From contig NZ_JACKVK010000008.1 of the NCBI RefSeq assembly GCF_025823185.1, positions 373,565-437,564 of the forward strand: 64,000 nucleotides of DNA. Reading direction: 5' to 3'. Position 1 is the first letter of the stretch; each line of letters starts with the position of its first letter. The DNA is from Mycobacterium yunnanensis. GTDB lineage: Bacteria; Actinomycetota; Actinomycetes; Mycobacteriales; Mycobacteriaceae. The translations under genes and the position numbers were made by a program. The notes under the pieces are model-generated. The model saw only the letters and a program-made list of their open reading frames with translations. It ran no database searches and had not been told where the DNA came from. Positions 43,020-51,034 of the stretch are shown here, piece after piece.

Positions 43020-45380
43020 TCAGCGGAGTCGACGGACGGGTCGGCGCCCCGGCGGTTGCCGGGGTTCCGGGGACGACGGCAACCGCGCGTGCAACCGGAC
43101 GGTGGTGGGCGTGGCGGTGTCGAGCTCGAGGTCGGTGCCGGCGTGACGGATGGTCAGCCGGCCCTCGTCCTCCCCGTCGCGCGGAAGCAGGCGGTACACG
43201 ACGTGTTCGTGATCGGCATCGATGGTCAACCGAAACCCCCTCCAGCGCAACCGAAACCGGAGTCGGGTGATCTGCTCGGGCAGGTGCGGGTCGAGCTCCA
43301 GCACTCCGGCGTCGTCACGCAACCCGCCAAAACCCGCGACCAGGGCCGTCCACGCTCCCGCCAGCGACGCCATGTGCAGACCGTCGCGCGTGTTGTCGTG
43401 CAGGTTGCGCAGGTCGATCAGCGCCGCTTCGTAGGCGTAGTCGTGGGCCAGCTCGAGGTGGCCCACGTCGGCGCACAGCACCGCCTGCGTCGACGCCGAC
43501 AACGACGAGTCCCGCACCATTCGCGGTTCGTAGTAGTCCACGTTGCGAGCCTTCTGCTCGGGAGTGAACGCGTGACTCTGCCAGTGCATCGCCAGAACCA
43601 GGTCGGCCTGTTTGATGACCTGCGCCGGGTACAGCCGCACATAGGATTCGTGCAGTAGCAGCGGGTAGGACGTGTTCTCGCCAAAGTCCCACTCCCGCAA
43701 CGTGGTGAAGCCCTCACACTGCTGATGCACGCCGAGGCCTTCGTCGACCGGCACGTGCACGGCGTCGGCCGCGTCACGCCAACTGGCCGTCTCCTCGGTG
43801 GTGACGCCGAGGGCCCTTGCTCGTTCGGGATGTCGGCCGCAGGCCGCCGCCGCGATGCGCAGATTCTCGGCGGCCACGAGGTTGGTGAACACGTTGTCCC
43901 GCACCACCGCGGTGTACTCGTCGGGCCCCGTCACGCCGTCGAGATGCCATCGGCCGTGGCGGTCGTGATGCCCGAGGGACACCCATAGCCTGGCGGTGTC
44001 GACGAGCACTTCGAGTCCGCCGTCGGCCTCCAGCGACTGATCCCCGGTGACGACGCGGTATCGCTCGAAGGCCAGGGCGATGTCGGCGTTGACGTGCCAG
44101 GCCGCCGTGCCCGCCGGCCAGTAGGCCGAGCATTCCTGGCCGCGGATGGTTCGCCAGGGAAAGCTGGCCCCGGCGAGGTCGAGTTCGGCGGCCCGCGCGC
44201 GAGCCGGATCGATCGTGGATGCCCGCCAGCGTAGGGCGTCGGCCGCGGCGTGCGGGTGCGTGTAGGTCAGGACGGGGAGGACGAAACCCTCGGTGTCCCA
44301 AAAGGCGTGACCGTCGTAGCCGGTGCCGGTGAGCCCCTTGCCTGCGATGGCCCGGCGCTCGGCCCGTGCGCTGGCCTGAAGCACGTGGAACAGGCCGAAC
44401 CGTACCGCTTGCTGAATCTCCGGGTCGCCCTCGACCTCGACGTCGGCGTTGGCCCAGAAGTCGTCGAGGTATTCGCGCTGGGCGTCGAGCAGGCCCTGCC
44501 ATCCGATGTAGCGCGCTCCGGTCAGGGCGCCGGCGACCTGGTCGTGCAGGGCTGGCCGGGACCGCAGGCTCGACCACCCGTAGGCGAGGTACTTGACGAT
44601 GCGCAACTTCTGGCCGGGGCGCAGTCCGCACACCACGGTCGTTCGCGCCAGGTCTTCCCAGCATTCGGTGTGCGTCTCCACCCGACCGGGCACCTCGACG
44701 TCGTGGTCCATCGCGGCGGCCATGGTCAACTCGCTGAGCCGGGTGTGGTGGATCAGCACCGCCCGTTCACCGTCGCAGTCGTGCGACACCGGCATCAACG
44801 GCTTCTCCAACAGTGCCGCTGCGCGTGGATCCTTCGACGTCTCGGGTTGGTCCTCGTTGGCCACGAGCTCCGATTGCACCGTCACCCTGACGAATTCGTC
44901 GACCGCTTCGACGACGTATTCGACGGCCGAGACCCCCCGCTGGGCCAGGGACACCAGCCGGGTCGAGGTCACGGCCACGGCGCGTCCCGCCGGTGAGCGC
45001 CACTGCAGGGTGCGGGTCAGGGTGCCCGCGCGGAAGTCCAGTGTGCGTTCGTGGTGTTCCAACTCGCCGTAGCGAACGTCGAACGGCTCGTCCTCGACGA
45101 GGAGGCGCAGAATCTTGCCGTTGGTCACGTCGACGAGGGTCTGTCCCTCCTCGGGGTAGCCGTAACCCGCCTCGGCATACGGCAGGGGCCGGATCTCGAA
45201 GAACGAGTTGAGGTAGGTGCCGGGGGTGCCGTGCGGTTCACCCTCGTCGAGGTTTCCCCGTAACCCAATGTGGCCGTTGGACAGAGCGAACAGTGATTCC
45301 GACTGGGCGAGGGCGTCGACGTCGAGGGTGGTCTCCCGAAGGCGCCATGGCTCGACCGGGTACGTGGCATCGGCCGTCAT
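43020..45380 (-). CDS. GH65-family glycoside phosphorylase (Rv3401-like)
   Basis: A 786-residue enzyme, the same length as Rv3401. N-terminal beta-sandwich ([32 protein letters not shown]) and an (alpha/alpha)6 barrel with the catalytic acid Glu488 in [14 protein letters not shown] and the phosphate-binding region near [13 protein letters not shown]65 members phosphorolyse maltose, trehalose, kojibiose or nigerose to beta-glucose 1-phosphate. The next enzyme, a beta-phosphoglucomutase-like HAD, is encoded immediately upstream with a four-base overlap, giving a phosphorolysis pathway to glucose 6-phosphate. The exact disaccharide cannot be told. Confidence 0.9.
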   Translation of the reverse strand: MTADATYPVEPWRLRETTLDVDALAQSESLFALSNGHIGLRGNLDEGEPHGTPGTYLNSFFEIRPLPYAEAGYGYPEEGQTLVDVTNGKILRLLVEDEPFDVRYGELEHHERTLDFRAGTLTRTLQWRSPAGRAVAVTSTRLVSLAQRGVSAVEYVVEAVDEFVRVTVQSELVANEDQPETSKDPRAAALLEKPLMPVSHDCDGERAVLIHHTRLSELTMAAAMDHDVEVPGRVETHTECWEDLARTTVVCGLRPGQKLRIVKYLAYGWSSLRSRPALHDQVAGALTGARYIGWQGLLDAQREYLDDFWANADVEVEGDPEIQQAVRFGLFHVLQASARAERRAIAGKGLTGTGYDGHAFWDTEGFVLPVLTYTHPHAAADALRWRASTIDPARARAAELDLAGASFPWRTIRGQECSAYWPAGTAAWHVNADIALAFERYRVVTGDQSLEADGGLEVLVDTARLWVSLGHHDRHGRWHLDGVTGPDEYTAVVRDNVFTNLVAAENLRIAAAACGRHPERARALGVTTEETASWRDAADAVHVPVDEGLGVHQQCEGFTTLREWDFGENTSYPLLLHESYVRLYPAQVIKQADLVLAMHWQSHAFTPEQKARNVDYYEPRMVRDSSLSASTQAVLCADVGHLELAHDYAYEAALIDLRNLHDNTRDGLHMASLAGAWTALVAGFGGLRDDAGVLELDPHLPEQITRLRFRLRWRGFRLTIDADHEHVVYRLLPRDGEDEGRLTIRHAGTDLELDTATPTTVRLHARLPSSPEPRQPPGRRPVRRLR

Positions 45381-46120
45381 CGCGCGTCGAGCAGGTCGGC
45401 GAGATCGGTGACCACGACGTCGGCACCGTGTTCGCGCAGGGCATCGGCTTGGCCGACGCGGTCGACACCCACCACGAGCCCGAAGCACCCGGCCCGGCCG
45501 GCTTCCACGCCGGAGAGGGCATCTTCGAACACCGCTGCCGCGGCCGGGTCGACGCCGAGGCGGCGCGCGCCCTCCAGGTAGGAGTCCGGTGCCGGCTTGC
45601 CGGCGATGTGCTGCTCCCGAATGGTGACGCCGTCGACCCGCTCGTCGACGAACTTGGCCAGGCCGGTCACCTCGAGCACCTCGCGGGTGTTCGCCGATGA
45701 GGACACTACTGCTATCGGAAGTCCTTCCGCCGCAGCCGATTCCAGATATCGACGAGAACCTTCGAAGACTCTGACTCCGTCGGTGTGCATGGTGTGTTGG
45801 AAGGCGGCGTTCTTTCGGTTGCCGAGCCCGCTGACCGTGTCGGCGTGCTCGTCGTCGTCGGGATCGCCCTCGGGTAGTTCGATGTCACGGCTGGCGAGGA
45901 AGGACCGCACCCCGTCCTCCCGGGTCTTTCCGTCGACGTAGCGCTGATAGTCGGCGTCCACGTCGAACGGCGTGAACGTCGAACCGGACTCGTCGGCCCG
46001 AGCGCGGAGGAAGTCGTCGAACATCGCCTTCCAGGCGGTTCGGTGCACGCTCGCGGTGTCGGTGAGCACCCCGTCGAGGTCGAACAGACACGCGTGTACA
46101 CCGTCGGGCAGGCCTAGCAC
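45377..46120 (-). CDS. HAD-superfamily beta-phosphoglucomutase-like (Rv3400-like)
   Basis: A 247-residue HAD hydrolase/mutase. [13 protein letters not shown] gives nucleophile Asp14 and Asp16; [11 protein letters not shown] and the lysine in [13 protein letters not shown] (motif III) and [15 protein letters not shown] (motif IV) follow. It would convert beta-glucose 1-phosphate to glucose 6-phosphate for the phosphorylase downstream. GTG 46120 is chosen; AAGG lies six bases upstream. An ATG at 46198 would add 26 residues upstream of the fold. Confidence 0.9.
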   Translation of the reverse strand: MLGLPDGVHACLFDLDGVLTDTASVHRTAWKAMFDDFLRARADESGSTFTPFDVDADYQRYVDGKTREDGVRSFLASRDIELPEGDPDDDEHADTVSGLGNRKNAAFQHTMHTDGVRVFEGSRRYLESAAAEGLPIAVVSSSANTREVLEVTGLAKFVDERVDGVTIREQHIAGKPAPDSYLEGARRLGVDPAAAAVFEDALSGVEAGRAGCFGLVVGVDRVGQADALREHGADVVVTDLADLLDAR

Positions 46121-46207
46121 ATGGCACCTTCTTCGCTCGCGGGCATCGTCGAGGCGGGGAGTACCCACTTTCCGAGGCGATGGCCACGTCGTGTCCACAC
46201 CGGGCCG

Positions 46208-46501
46208 TCAGGCCCCGCCCCACCCCTCGTCGCACGCCTGGTCCTCCTGGAAGCCGAGCGACGTGAACGCGTCGCTGTACGGAGCTCGAGGCGGACCGAT
46301 CTCGTCGAGTCGCTCGTTGATGGCGTGGGCGAGCACGTCGTGCTCGAAGGCGGGCAGCGCCAACGCCCCGCCGATGTACGCGTCGAGCTCCAGCTCGCTG
46401 GCCTGGCCTCCAAGTGCGAAGTAGCGCAGCCACAACTCGGGCACCGTCAACCGCGACGCCTCGAAGGCCTCGTGAAGACGCTCACTCGGGGAGGCGGTCA
46501 T
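46208..46501 (-). CDS. Small conserved-looking protein of unknown function (97 aa)
   Basis: A 97-residue acidic, helical protein (ERLHEAFEASRLTVPELWLRYFALGGQASELELDAYIGG...AHAINERLDEIG). It begins with ATG 46501, which overlaps the stop of the GAF-ANTAR gene by four bases, so the two are probably co-expressed. I recognise no domain. A 5-bp inverted repeat GGGCC-GTCA-GGCCC spans its stop codon. Confidence 0.65.
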   Translation of the reverse strand: MTASPSERLHEAFEASRLTVPELWLRYFALGGQASELELDAYIGGALALPAFEHDVLAHAINERLDEIGPPRAPYSDAFTSLGFQEDQACDEGWGGA

Positions 46502-47241
46502 CTGTCGGGGGCGGCGTCTCGCCGCACGGGAGAGGCCACCATGCGCTCGGCTAGTTCGGTCAGCGGGATGCGCGACTGCCTGGCCAACTGGACGAGCTGC
46601 CGGTAGGCGCGTTCGGAATCCATGCCCCGACGCGCCATCACCATGCCCCGGGCGACGGCGATGACGTCACGGCTGTGCAGCGTGTCGGTCAGGTCGTCGC
46701 TGAGGCGCTGCGTCGCCTCGGCGGTCTGCACGTTGGCCGTGAAGATCGCCGCCTGGGCGCCGAACCGTCGCAGGACTTCCGCCGAACGCTCGTCGTAGCA
46801 GTTCGGCGCCGCGCCGTACACCTTGACCGCGCCCCACGTCGTCCCACCGGCCTCCATCGGCGCGCTGAGCACCGATCGCATGCCGATGGCCGCAGCCCTC
46901 GGCGACCACACCGGCCACCGGTCCTCGGTCGTCAGATCGTCGACCCGGACCACCGACGACGTCGCCCACGCCGTCAGACAGGGGCCCTCTTCGAGTCCGT
47001 GCTGCAGTCGGTCGAGTGCCTCCACCTCGGGGTCGGTGGCCGCCGAGGTCGCCGGCCGGCCATCGCGGCGCATGAGCGTCACACCCGCACCGACGCTTCC
47101 GGGGAGGGTGTCCCTGGCCAGCGAGATGATGAGCTGCAGTGCTGAGTGCACCGTCTGTTCGGTGAGCAGGATGCCGGCGAGCCTGGCGTGCACTGCGGCC
47201 AATTCGTCTCCCACGGTGCGGTTCGAGGACAACGGTTGCAC
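46498..47241 (-). CDS. GAF-ANTAR regulator (second copy)
   Basis: A 247-residue signalling protein with a GAF domain (about 20-165: GAGVTLMRRDGRPATSAATD, EGPCLTAWATSSVVRVDDL, WGAVKVYG) and a C-terminal ANTAR domain (about 180-235: LHSRDVIAVARGMVMARRGMDSERAYRQLVQLARQSR). It resembles the ANTAR protein at 38074. The GTG at 47241 is chosen; earlier in-frame starts add an arginine-rich stretch over the promoter. A SigF-type promoter lies 86 bases upstream. Confidence 0.88.
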   Translation of the reverse strand: MQPLSSNRTVGDELAAVHARLAGILLTEQTVHSALQLIISLARDTLPGSVGAGVTLMRRDGRPATSAATDPEVEALDRLQHGLEEGPCLTAWATSSVVRVDDLTTEDRWPVWSPRAAAIGMRSVLSAPMEAGGTTWGAVKVYGAAPNCYDERSAEVLRRFGAQAAIFTANVQTAEATQRLSDDLTDTLHSRDVIAVARGMVMARRGMDSERAYRQLVQLARQSRIPLTELAERMVASPVRRDAAPDR

Positions 47242-47326
47242 GTCGGCCGCCTTTCTGTCGCCGCAATCGGCGACGCCTGCCGAGGGCCTCAGCGCCACTC
47301 GATGGCAGCCGTCGGTGGCACGGCGG

Positions 47327-47351
47327 CTACCCGGGGCCGCAGACCCGAAAC
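47327..47351 (-). promoter_or_regulatory. SigF-type promoter for the second ANTAR gene
   Basis: On the minus strand, GTTT (47351-47348), a 15-base spacer, and GGGTAG (47332-47327). A full match to GTTT-N15-GGGTA. Confidence 0.62.
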
Positions 47352-47356
47352 ACCTC

Positions 47357-47381
47357 GTTTTCCCCCTCCATCGGCGGGTAT
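47357..47381 (+). promoter_or_regulatory. SigF-type promoter for the crp-like gene
   Basis: GTTT (47357-47360), a 15-base spacer, and GGGTAT (47376-47381): a perfect match to the mycobacterial SigF consensus, back-to-back with the divergent promoter at 47327-47351 with five bases between their -35 boxes. Confidence 0.68.
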
Positions 47382-47417
47382 CGGCCGCCAACGCCCGTCA
47401 CGGGAGGAGGAGCGCCA

Positions 47418-48092
47418 GTGCAACCGACCATTCACGGGGCCGCCATCTTTCGTGGAGTCGAGCCCGAACTCGTCGCCGAACTCGTCGAGGACCTCTCCAC
47501 GACGACGGTCAAGGCCGGATACGTCGTCTTTCGGCACGGACAGTTCGGTGACGCGCTGTTCGTCATCGCCGCCGGCAAGTTCAAGGTCGGCCGCGGCGCA
47601 CCCGGTGCACCGGACACCATCTTCACCATGCGCGGGACGGGCGAGTCCTTCGGTGAGCTCTCGGTATTCGACCCTGGCCCCCGCACGTCGACCGTGACCG
47701 CCATCGGTGAGGCATCCGTGGTCCGCGTCGACGGCGTCGTCATGCGGTCGTGGATCGCCCAGCACCCCGAAGTCGGCGACCGGATGCTTCGCATTCTGGC
47801 GCGACGGTTGCGTCGCACCGAGGATGCCCTGGCCGACCTGGTGCTGACCGACGTCCCCGGCCGGCTCGCCAAGCAACTCCTGGGACTTGCGCAGCGTTTC
47901 GGTGTGCAGGAGAACGGCGTGGTCGCGGTGCGACACGGCTTGACCCAGGAGGAGCTGGCCCAGTTGGTGGGCTCCTCGCGGGAGACGGTCAACAAGGCGC
48001 TGGCCGACTTCAGTCAACGAGGGTGGATTCGTTTGGAGCGCAAGGGGATGATCATCGCGGACTCCGACCAACTGGTACGCCGCGCCCGCTAG
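47418..48092 (+). CDS. Crp/Fnr-family transcriptional regulator
   Basis: A 224-residue regulator with an N-terminal cyclic-nucleotide-binding barrel (FGELSVFDPGPRTSTVTAIG, with Gly79-Glu80 and Arg89-Thr90 in the cAMP pocket) and a C-terminal winged helix (GLTQEELAQLVGSSRETVNKALADF). Length equals mycobacterial Crp (Rv3676), but the context is different, so this is probably a paralog. GTG 47418 has GGAGGAGGAG five bases upstream, a very strong ribosome-binding site. Confidence 0.9.
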   Translation: MQPTIHGAAIFRGVEPELVAELVEDLSTTTVKAGYVVFRHGQFGDALFVIAAGKFKVGRGAPGAPDTIFTMRGTGESFGELSVFDPGPRTSTVTAIGEASVVRVDGVVMRSWIAQHPEVGDRMLRILARRLRRTEDALADLVLTDVPGRLAKQLLGLAQRFGVQENGVVAVRHGLTQEELAQLVGSSRETVNKALADFSQRGWIRLERKGMIIADSDQLVRRAR

Positions 48093-48208
48093 GTACCGGT
48101 GGGCCGATCGAGGTCACTGATCCCGCCCTGGCAAAGTGGTCAGCGGGTAGGCATAGCCTTCCTGGAGTTGTGACGGTGGGCCGCGCCCGCAGAATCGGAG
48201 GTTCGACA

Positions 48209-49384
48209 GTGAAGTTGGCGCTCAGTGACGACGAGGCCGCGTTCCGCGACGAACTGCGGGAGTTCTTCACCACGAAGATCCCCGAGGAGATCCGGACTCG
48301 CGTGCGGGACGGCGAACTGAAACTGCCCGACGACGTGGTCACGACGCAGCGCATCATGAACGAACACGGCCTTGCCGTGCCCAACTGGCCCGTCGAGTGG
48401 GGCGGCAAGGACTGGACGCCGCTGCAACGGCAGATCTGGTCCGACGAGATGCGTCTGGCGTGCGTACCCGAGCCGCTGGCCTTCAACGCCAGCATGGTCG
48501 GACCGGTGATCGCGCGATTCGGCTCCCAGGAGCTCAAGGAGCGCTTCCTGCCGCCGACCGCCAACGTGGACATCTGGTGGTGTCAGGGCTTCTCCGAACC
48601 GGAGGCGGGCTCGGACCTGGCCTCGGTGCGCACCACCGCCGTCCGCGACGGCGACTCCTATGTGATCAACGGGCAGAAGACCTGGACCACGCTCGGCCAG
48701 TACGCCGACTGGATCTTCGTCCTCGCGCGCACCGACCCGACTGCGCCGAAGCGGCAGGCCGGCATCTCCTTCCTGCTGGTGGAGATGTCCACCCCCGGGG
48801 TCACCCTGCGCCCGATCAAGCTGATCGACGGCGGCTACGAGGTCAACGAGGTGTTCTTCGAAGACGTTCGCGTGCCCGCCGATCAGCTGGTCGGCGAGGA
48901 GAACAGCGGCTGGACCTACGCGAAGTTCCTCCTCAGCAACGAGCGCACCGGCATCGCGCGGATCGGCACGACGAAGGTGTGGCTGGCCCAAGTCAAGGAG
49001 CACGCGGCCAAGACGATCACCGACCACGGGACGCTGCTGGACGATCCGCTGTTCGCCGCCCGGGTGGCCGAGGTGGAGAACGAGCTGCTCGCCCTGGAAC
49101 TGACGCAGCTGCGGGTCAGCGGCTCCGAGGCCGACGGCAAGCCCAACCCGGCGTCCTCGATCCTCAAGCTCAAGGGCAGCCAGCTGCAGCAAGCGGTGAC
49201 CGAGTTGCTCGTCGACGTCGCCGGACCCGACGCGTTGCCGTTCGACGCGGGCGACGACATCGGCTCGCCACCGTGGGCGCAGCTCGCGGCCCCGAAGTAC
49301 TTGAACTACCGCAAGGTGTCGATCTACGGCGGCACGAACGAAGTGCAACGCACGATCGTCGCCTCCACGATTCTGGGACTGTGA
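48209..49384 (+). CDS. Acyl-CoA dehydrogenase (FadE-type), first subunit
   Basis: A 391-residue flavoenzyme. WCQGFSEPEAGSDLASVRTTA and TWTTLGQYADWIFVLART form the FAD/substrate region, and IYGGTNEVQRTIVASTILGL is the C-terminal FAD-binding motif. GTG 48209 has GGAGG seven bases upstream. The second acyl-CoA dehydrogenase follows after seven bases; adjacent pairs of unequal mycobacterial ACADs are known to form alpha2beta2 heterotetramers acting on bulky (for example sterol side-chain) CoA esters. Substrate unknown. Confidence 0.9.
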   Translation: MKLALSDDEAAFRDELREFFTTKIPEEIRTRVRDGELKLPDDVVTTQRIMNEHGLAVPNWPVEWGGKDWTPLQRQIWSDEMRLACVPEPLAFNASMVGPVIARFGSQELKERFLPPTANVDIWWCQGFSEPEAGSDLASVRTTAVRDGDSYVINGQKTWTTLGQYADWIFVLARTDPTAPKRQAGISFLLVEMSTPGVTLRPIKLIDGGYEVNEVFFEDVRVPADQLVGEENSGWTYAKFLLSNERTGIARIGTTKVWLAQVKEHAAKTITDHGTLLDDPLFAARVAEVENELLALELTQLRVSGSEADGKPNPASSILKLKGSQLQQAVTELLVDVAGPDALPFDAGDDIGSPPWAQLAAPKYLNYRKVSIYGGTNEVQRTIVASTILGL

Positions 49385-49391
49385 GGACGCC

Positions 49392-50498
49392 ATGGACTTT
49401 CATTTGACAGACGAGCAGGAACTGCTGCGCAACATCACCGACGAGGTGCTCGAGCGCAACTACGACGTCGAGAAGCGCCTCCGGGTCATCGAGACCGATC
49501 TCGGGTGGAGTCGCGAGGTGTGGTCGCAGTTGGCCGAAATGGGCATCCTGGGGCTCGGATTCGATCCCGACGAAGCGGGTCAGATCGAACTGATGGTGGT
49601 GTTCACCGAGATCGGCAAGCGGCTCGCCCCGGAGCCCGTCGCCGCAGCCGCGCTGATTCCGGGCGGCGTGATCGCCGAGCTGGGGTCCGACGAGCAACGC
49701 AAGGTCCTCGACGAGGTCGCCGAGGGCCGCACCCTGCTGGCGCTGGCTCACCACGAGCCCGGCATGCGAGGTGCGACGACTCGGGTGGCTACTCGCGCTG
49801 AGCGCCAGGGTGACGCGTGGACGCTGACGGGACGCAAGAACCCCGTCCTCGCCGGCGACAGCGCGGACGTCTTCGTCGTCAGCGCGGCGCTGCCGGACGG
49901 CGGGGTGGGGCTGTTCGTGGTGTCCGCCGACGGCGTCGCGCGCCGGGGGTTCCCCACCTTCGACGGACAGCGCGCCGCGCAGCTGGACTTCGACGCCACG
50001 CCGGCCGAACCCCTCGGAAGCGGCGGTGACGCGACCGTCGGATTGCAGAACGCGCTCATCCGCCATCAATCGGCGCTGTGCGCCGAGGCAGTGGGCGCGA
50101 TGGCCGAGGCGCTGCGGCTGACCACCGAATACCTGAAGAGCCGCAAGCAGTTCGGCGTGCCGTTGAGCACCTTCCAGACGCTGACTCAGCGCGCGGCGGA
50201 CATGTACGTCTCCCTGGAGCTGGCCCGCAGCATGAGCTTCTACGCCGCGATGTCGATCGCCGACGGCACCTTCGATCCCGTCATCGCGGCCCGGGCCAAG
50301 CTGCAGATCAGTCGCTCGGGCAGGCACATCGCGCAGGAGGCCATTCAGTTGCACGGCGGCATCGGCGTCACCGCCGAGTATCCCGTCGGCCACTACGCCG
50401 CCCGCTTGACCGCGATCGACCAGTCGTTGGGGTCGGCCGACGACCAGTTGCGCGTGCTGATCCCGGGTTTGAGCACCTACGGCACCGTGGCGCTGTAA
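49392..50498 (+). CDS. Acyl-CoA dehydrogenase (FadE-type), second subunit
   Basis: A 368-residue ACAD. The central part is shorter and less conserved than in the first subunit (HHEPGMRG replaces the usual TEPxAGSD segment), while the C-terminal KSRKQFGVPLSTFQTLTQRAADMY and QEAIQLHGGIGVTAEYPVGHY are typical. This asymmetry fits the non-catalytic or FAD-sharing partner of a heterotetramer (inference). Confidence 0.88.
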   Translation: MDFHLTDEQELLRNITDEVLERNYDVEKRLRVIETDLGWSREVWSQLAEMGILGLGFDPDEAGQIELMVVFTEIGKRLAPEPVAAAALIPGGVIAELGSDEQRKVLDEVAEGRTLLALAHHEPGMRGATTRVATRAERQGDAWTLTGRKNPVLAGDSADVFVVSAALPDGGVGLFVVSADGVARRGFPTFDGQRAAQLDFDATPAEPLGSGGDATVGLQNALIRHQSALCAEAVGAMAEALRLTTEYLKSRKQFGVPLSTFQTLTQRAADMYVSLELARSMSFYAAMSIADGTFDPVIAARAKLQISRSGRHIAQEAIQLHGGIGVTAEYPVGHYAARLTAIDQSLGSADDQLRVLIPGLSTYGTVAL

Positions 50499-50532
50499 CC
50501 CGGCCGCGCTCGGGTGTGGGCGGGGTCTCCAC

Positions 50533-50560
50533 TTGTCAACGGCCTCCGGCGGGGGATACT
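50533..50560 (+). promoter_or_regulatory. Candidate SigA-type promoter for the 50603 gene
   Basis: TTGTCA (50533-50538), 16 bases, GATACT (50555-50560). Transcription would begin near 50567, downstream of the in-frame ATG at 50564, which supports the ATG at 50603 as the start. Confidence 0.35.
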
Positions 50561-50602
50561 CGTATGACGACCCGTCGGGGGTCGGCACGACGGGGAATCA
50601 CC

Positions 50603-51034
50603 ATGTTGGACGCGGGTGGCGGGTTCGATCTGGAGGCAGGCGCGTCCTGGCTCCAGCCGGCGAAACGTGCCGAACTCGCCCATGCCCGCGCCGTGGAATT
50701 GCGCAGGAGGCTGGCCGAACTGGTGGGTGGCGCTCAGCCCGCGCCGGGCACGGCAGCCCAGGCTCGGCTACGGGCGGAACAGGCCAGCCTGCGCGCCGCA
50801 AATGCGTGGCGCGCCGCGCTGCACCGGCACGTCGAAGCCGAGCAGGCGCATCTCCGCGCCGCGGCCGCGCACGAGCAGGCCGCCATGACCGTTGGCGACG
50901 AGGAATGCGACATGCACCAGACGGCGGCGGAGCGGCATCGTGCTGCTGCCGCGGCTCATCAGGCCACCGTGGCGTACCTGTCGGCCAGCGATTCGCCGGA
51001 CGCCACGTCAGCCCGCGTCCTCCATGAGCAGTAG
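50603..51034 (+). CDS. Alanine/histidine-rich helical protein of unknown function
   Basis: A 143-residue protein rich in Ala, His, Arg and Glu, predicted helical/coiled-coil throughout (RAELAHARAVELRRRLAEL, RHVEAEQAHLRAAAAHEQAA, AERHRAAAAAHQATVAY). I recognise no family. GGGGAA lies six bases before ATG 50603; ATG 50564 would add 13 residues. Its end overlaps the convergent cheR gene by 27 bases. Confidence 0.6.
   Translation: MLDAGGGFDLEAGASWLQPAKRAELAHARAVELRRRLAELVGGAQPAPGTAAQARLRAEQASLRAANAWRAALHRHVEAEQAHLRAAAAHEQAAMTVGDEECDMHQTAAERHRAAAAAHQATVAYLSASDSPDATSARVLHEQ

Noticed and set aside
46121..46207. GGGTAC on the minus strand before the phosphoglucomutase gene as a SigF promoter
   Set aside because: The -35 position reads GGCC, not GTTT, at any spacing from 14 to 17.
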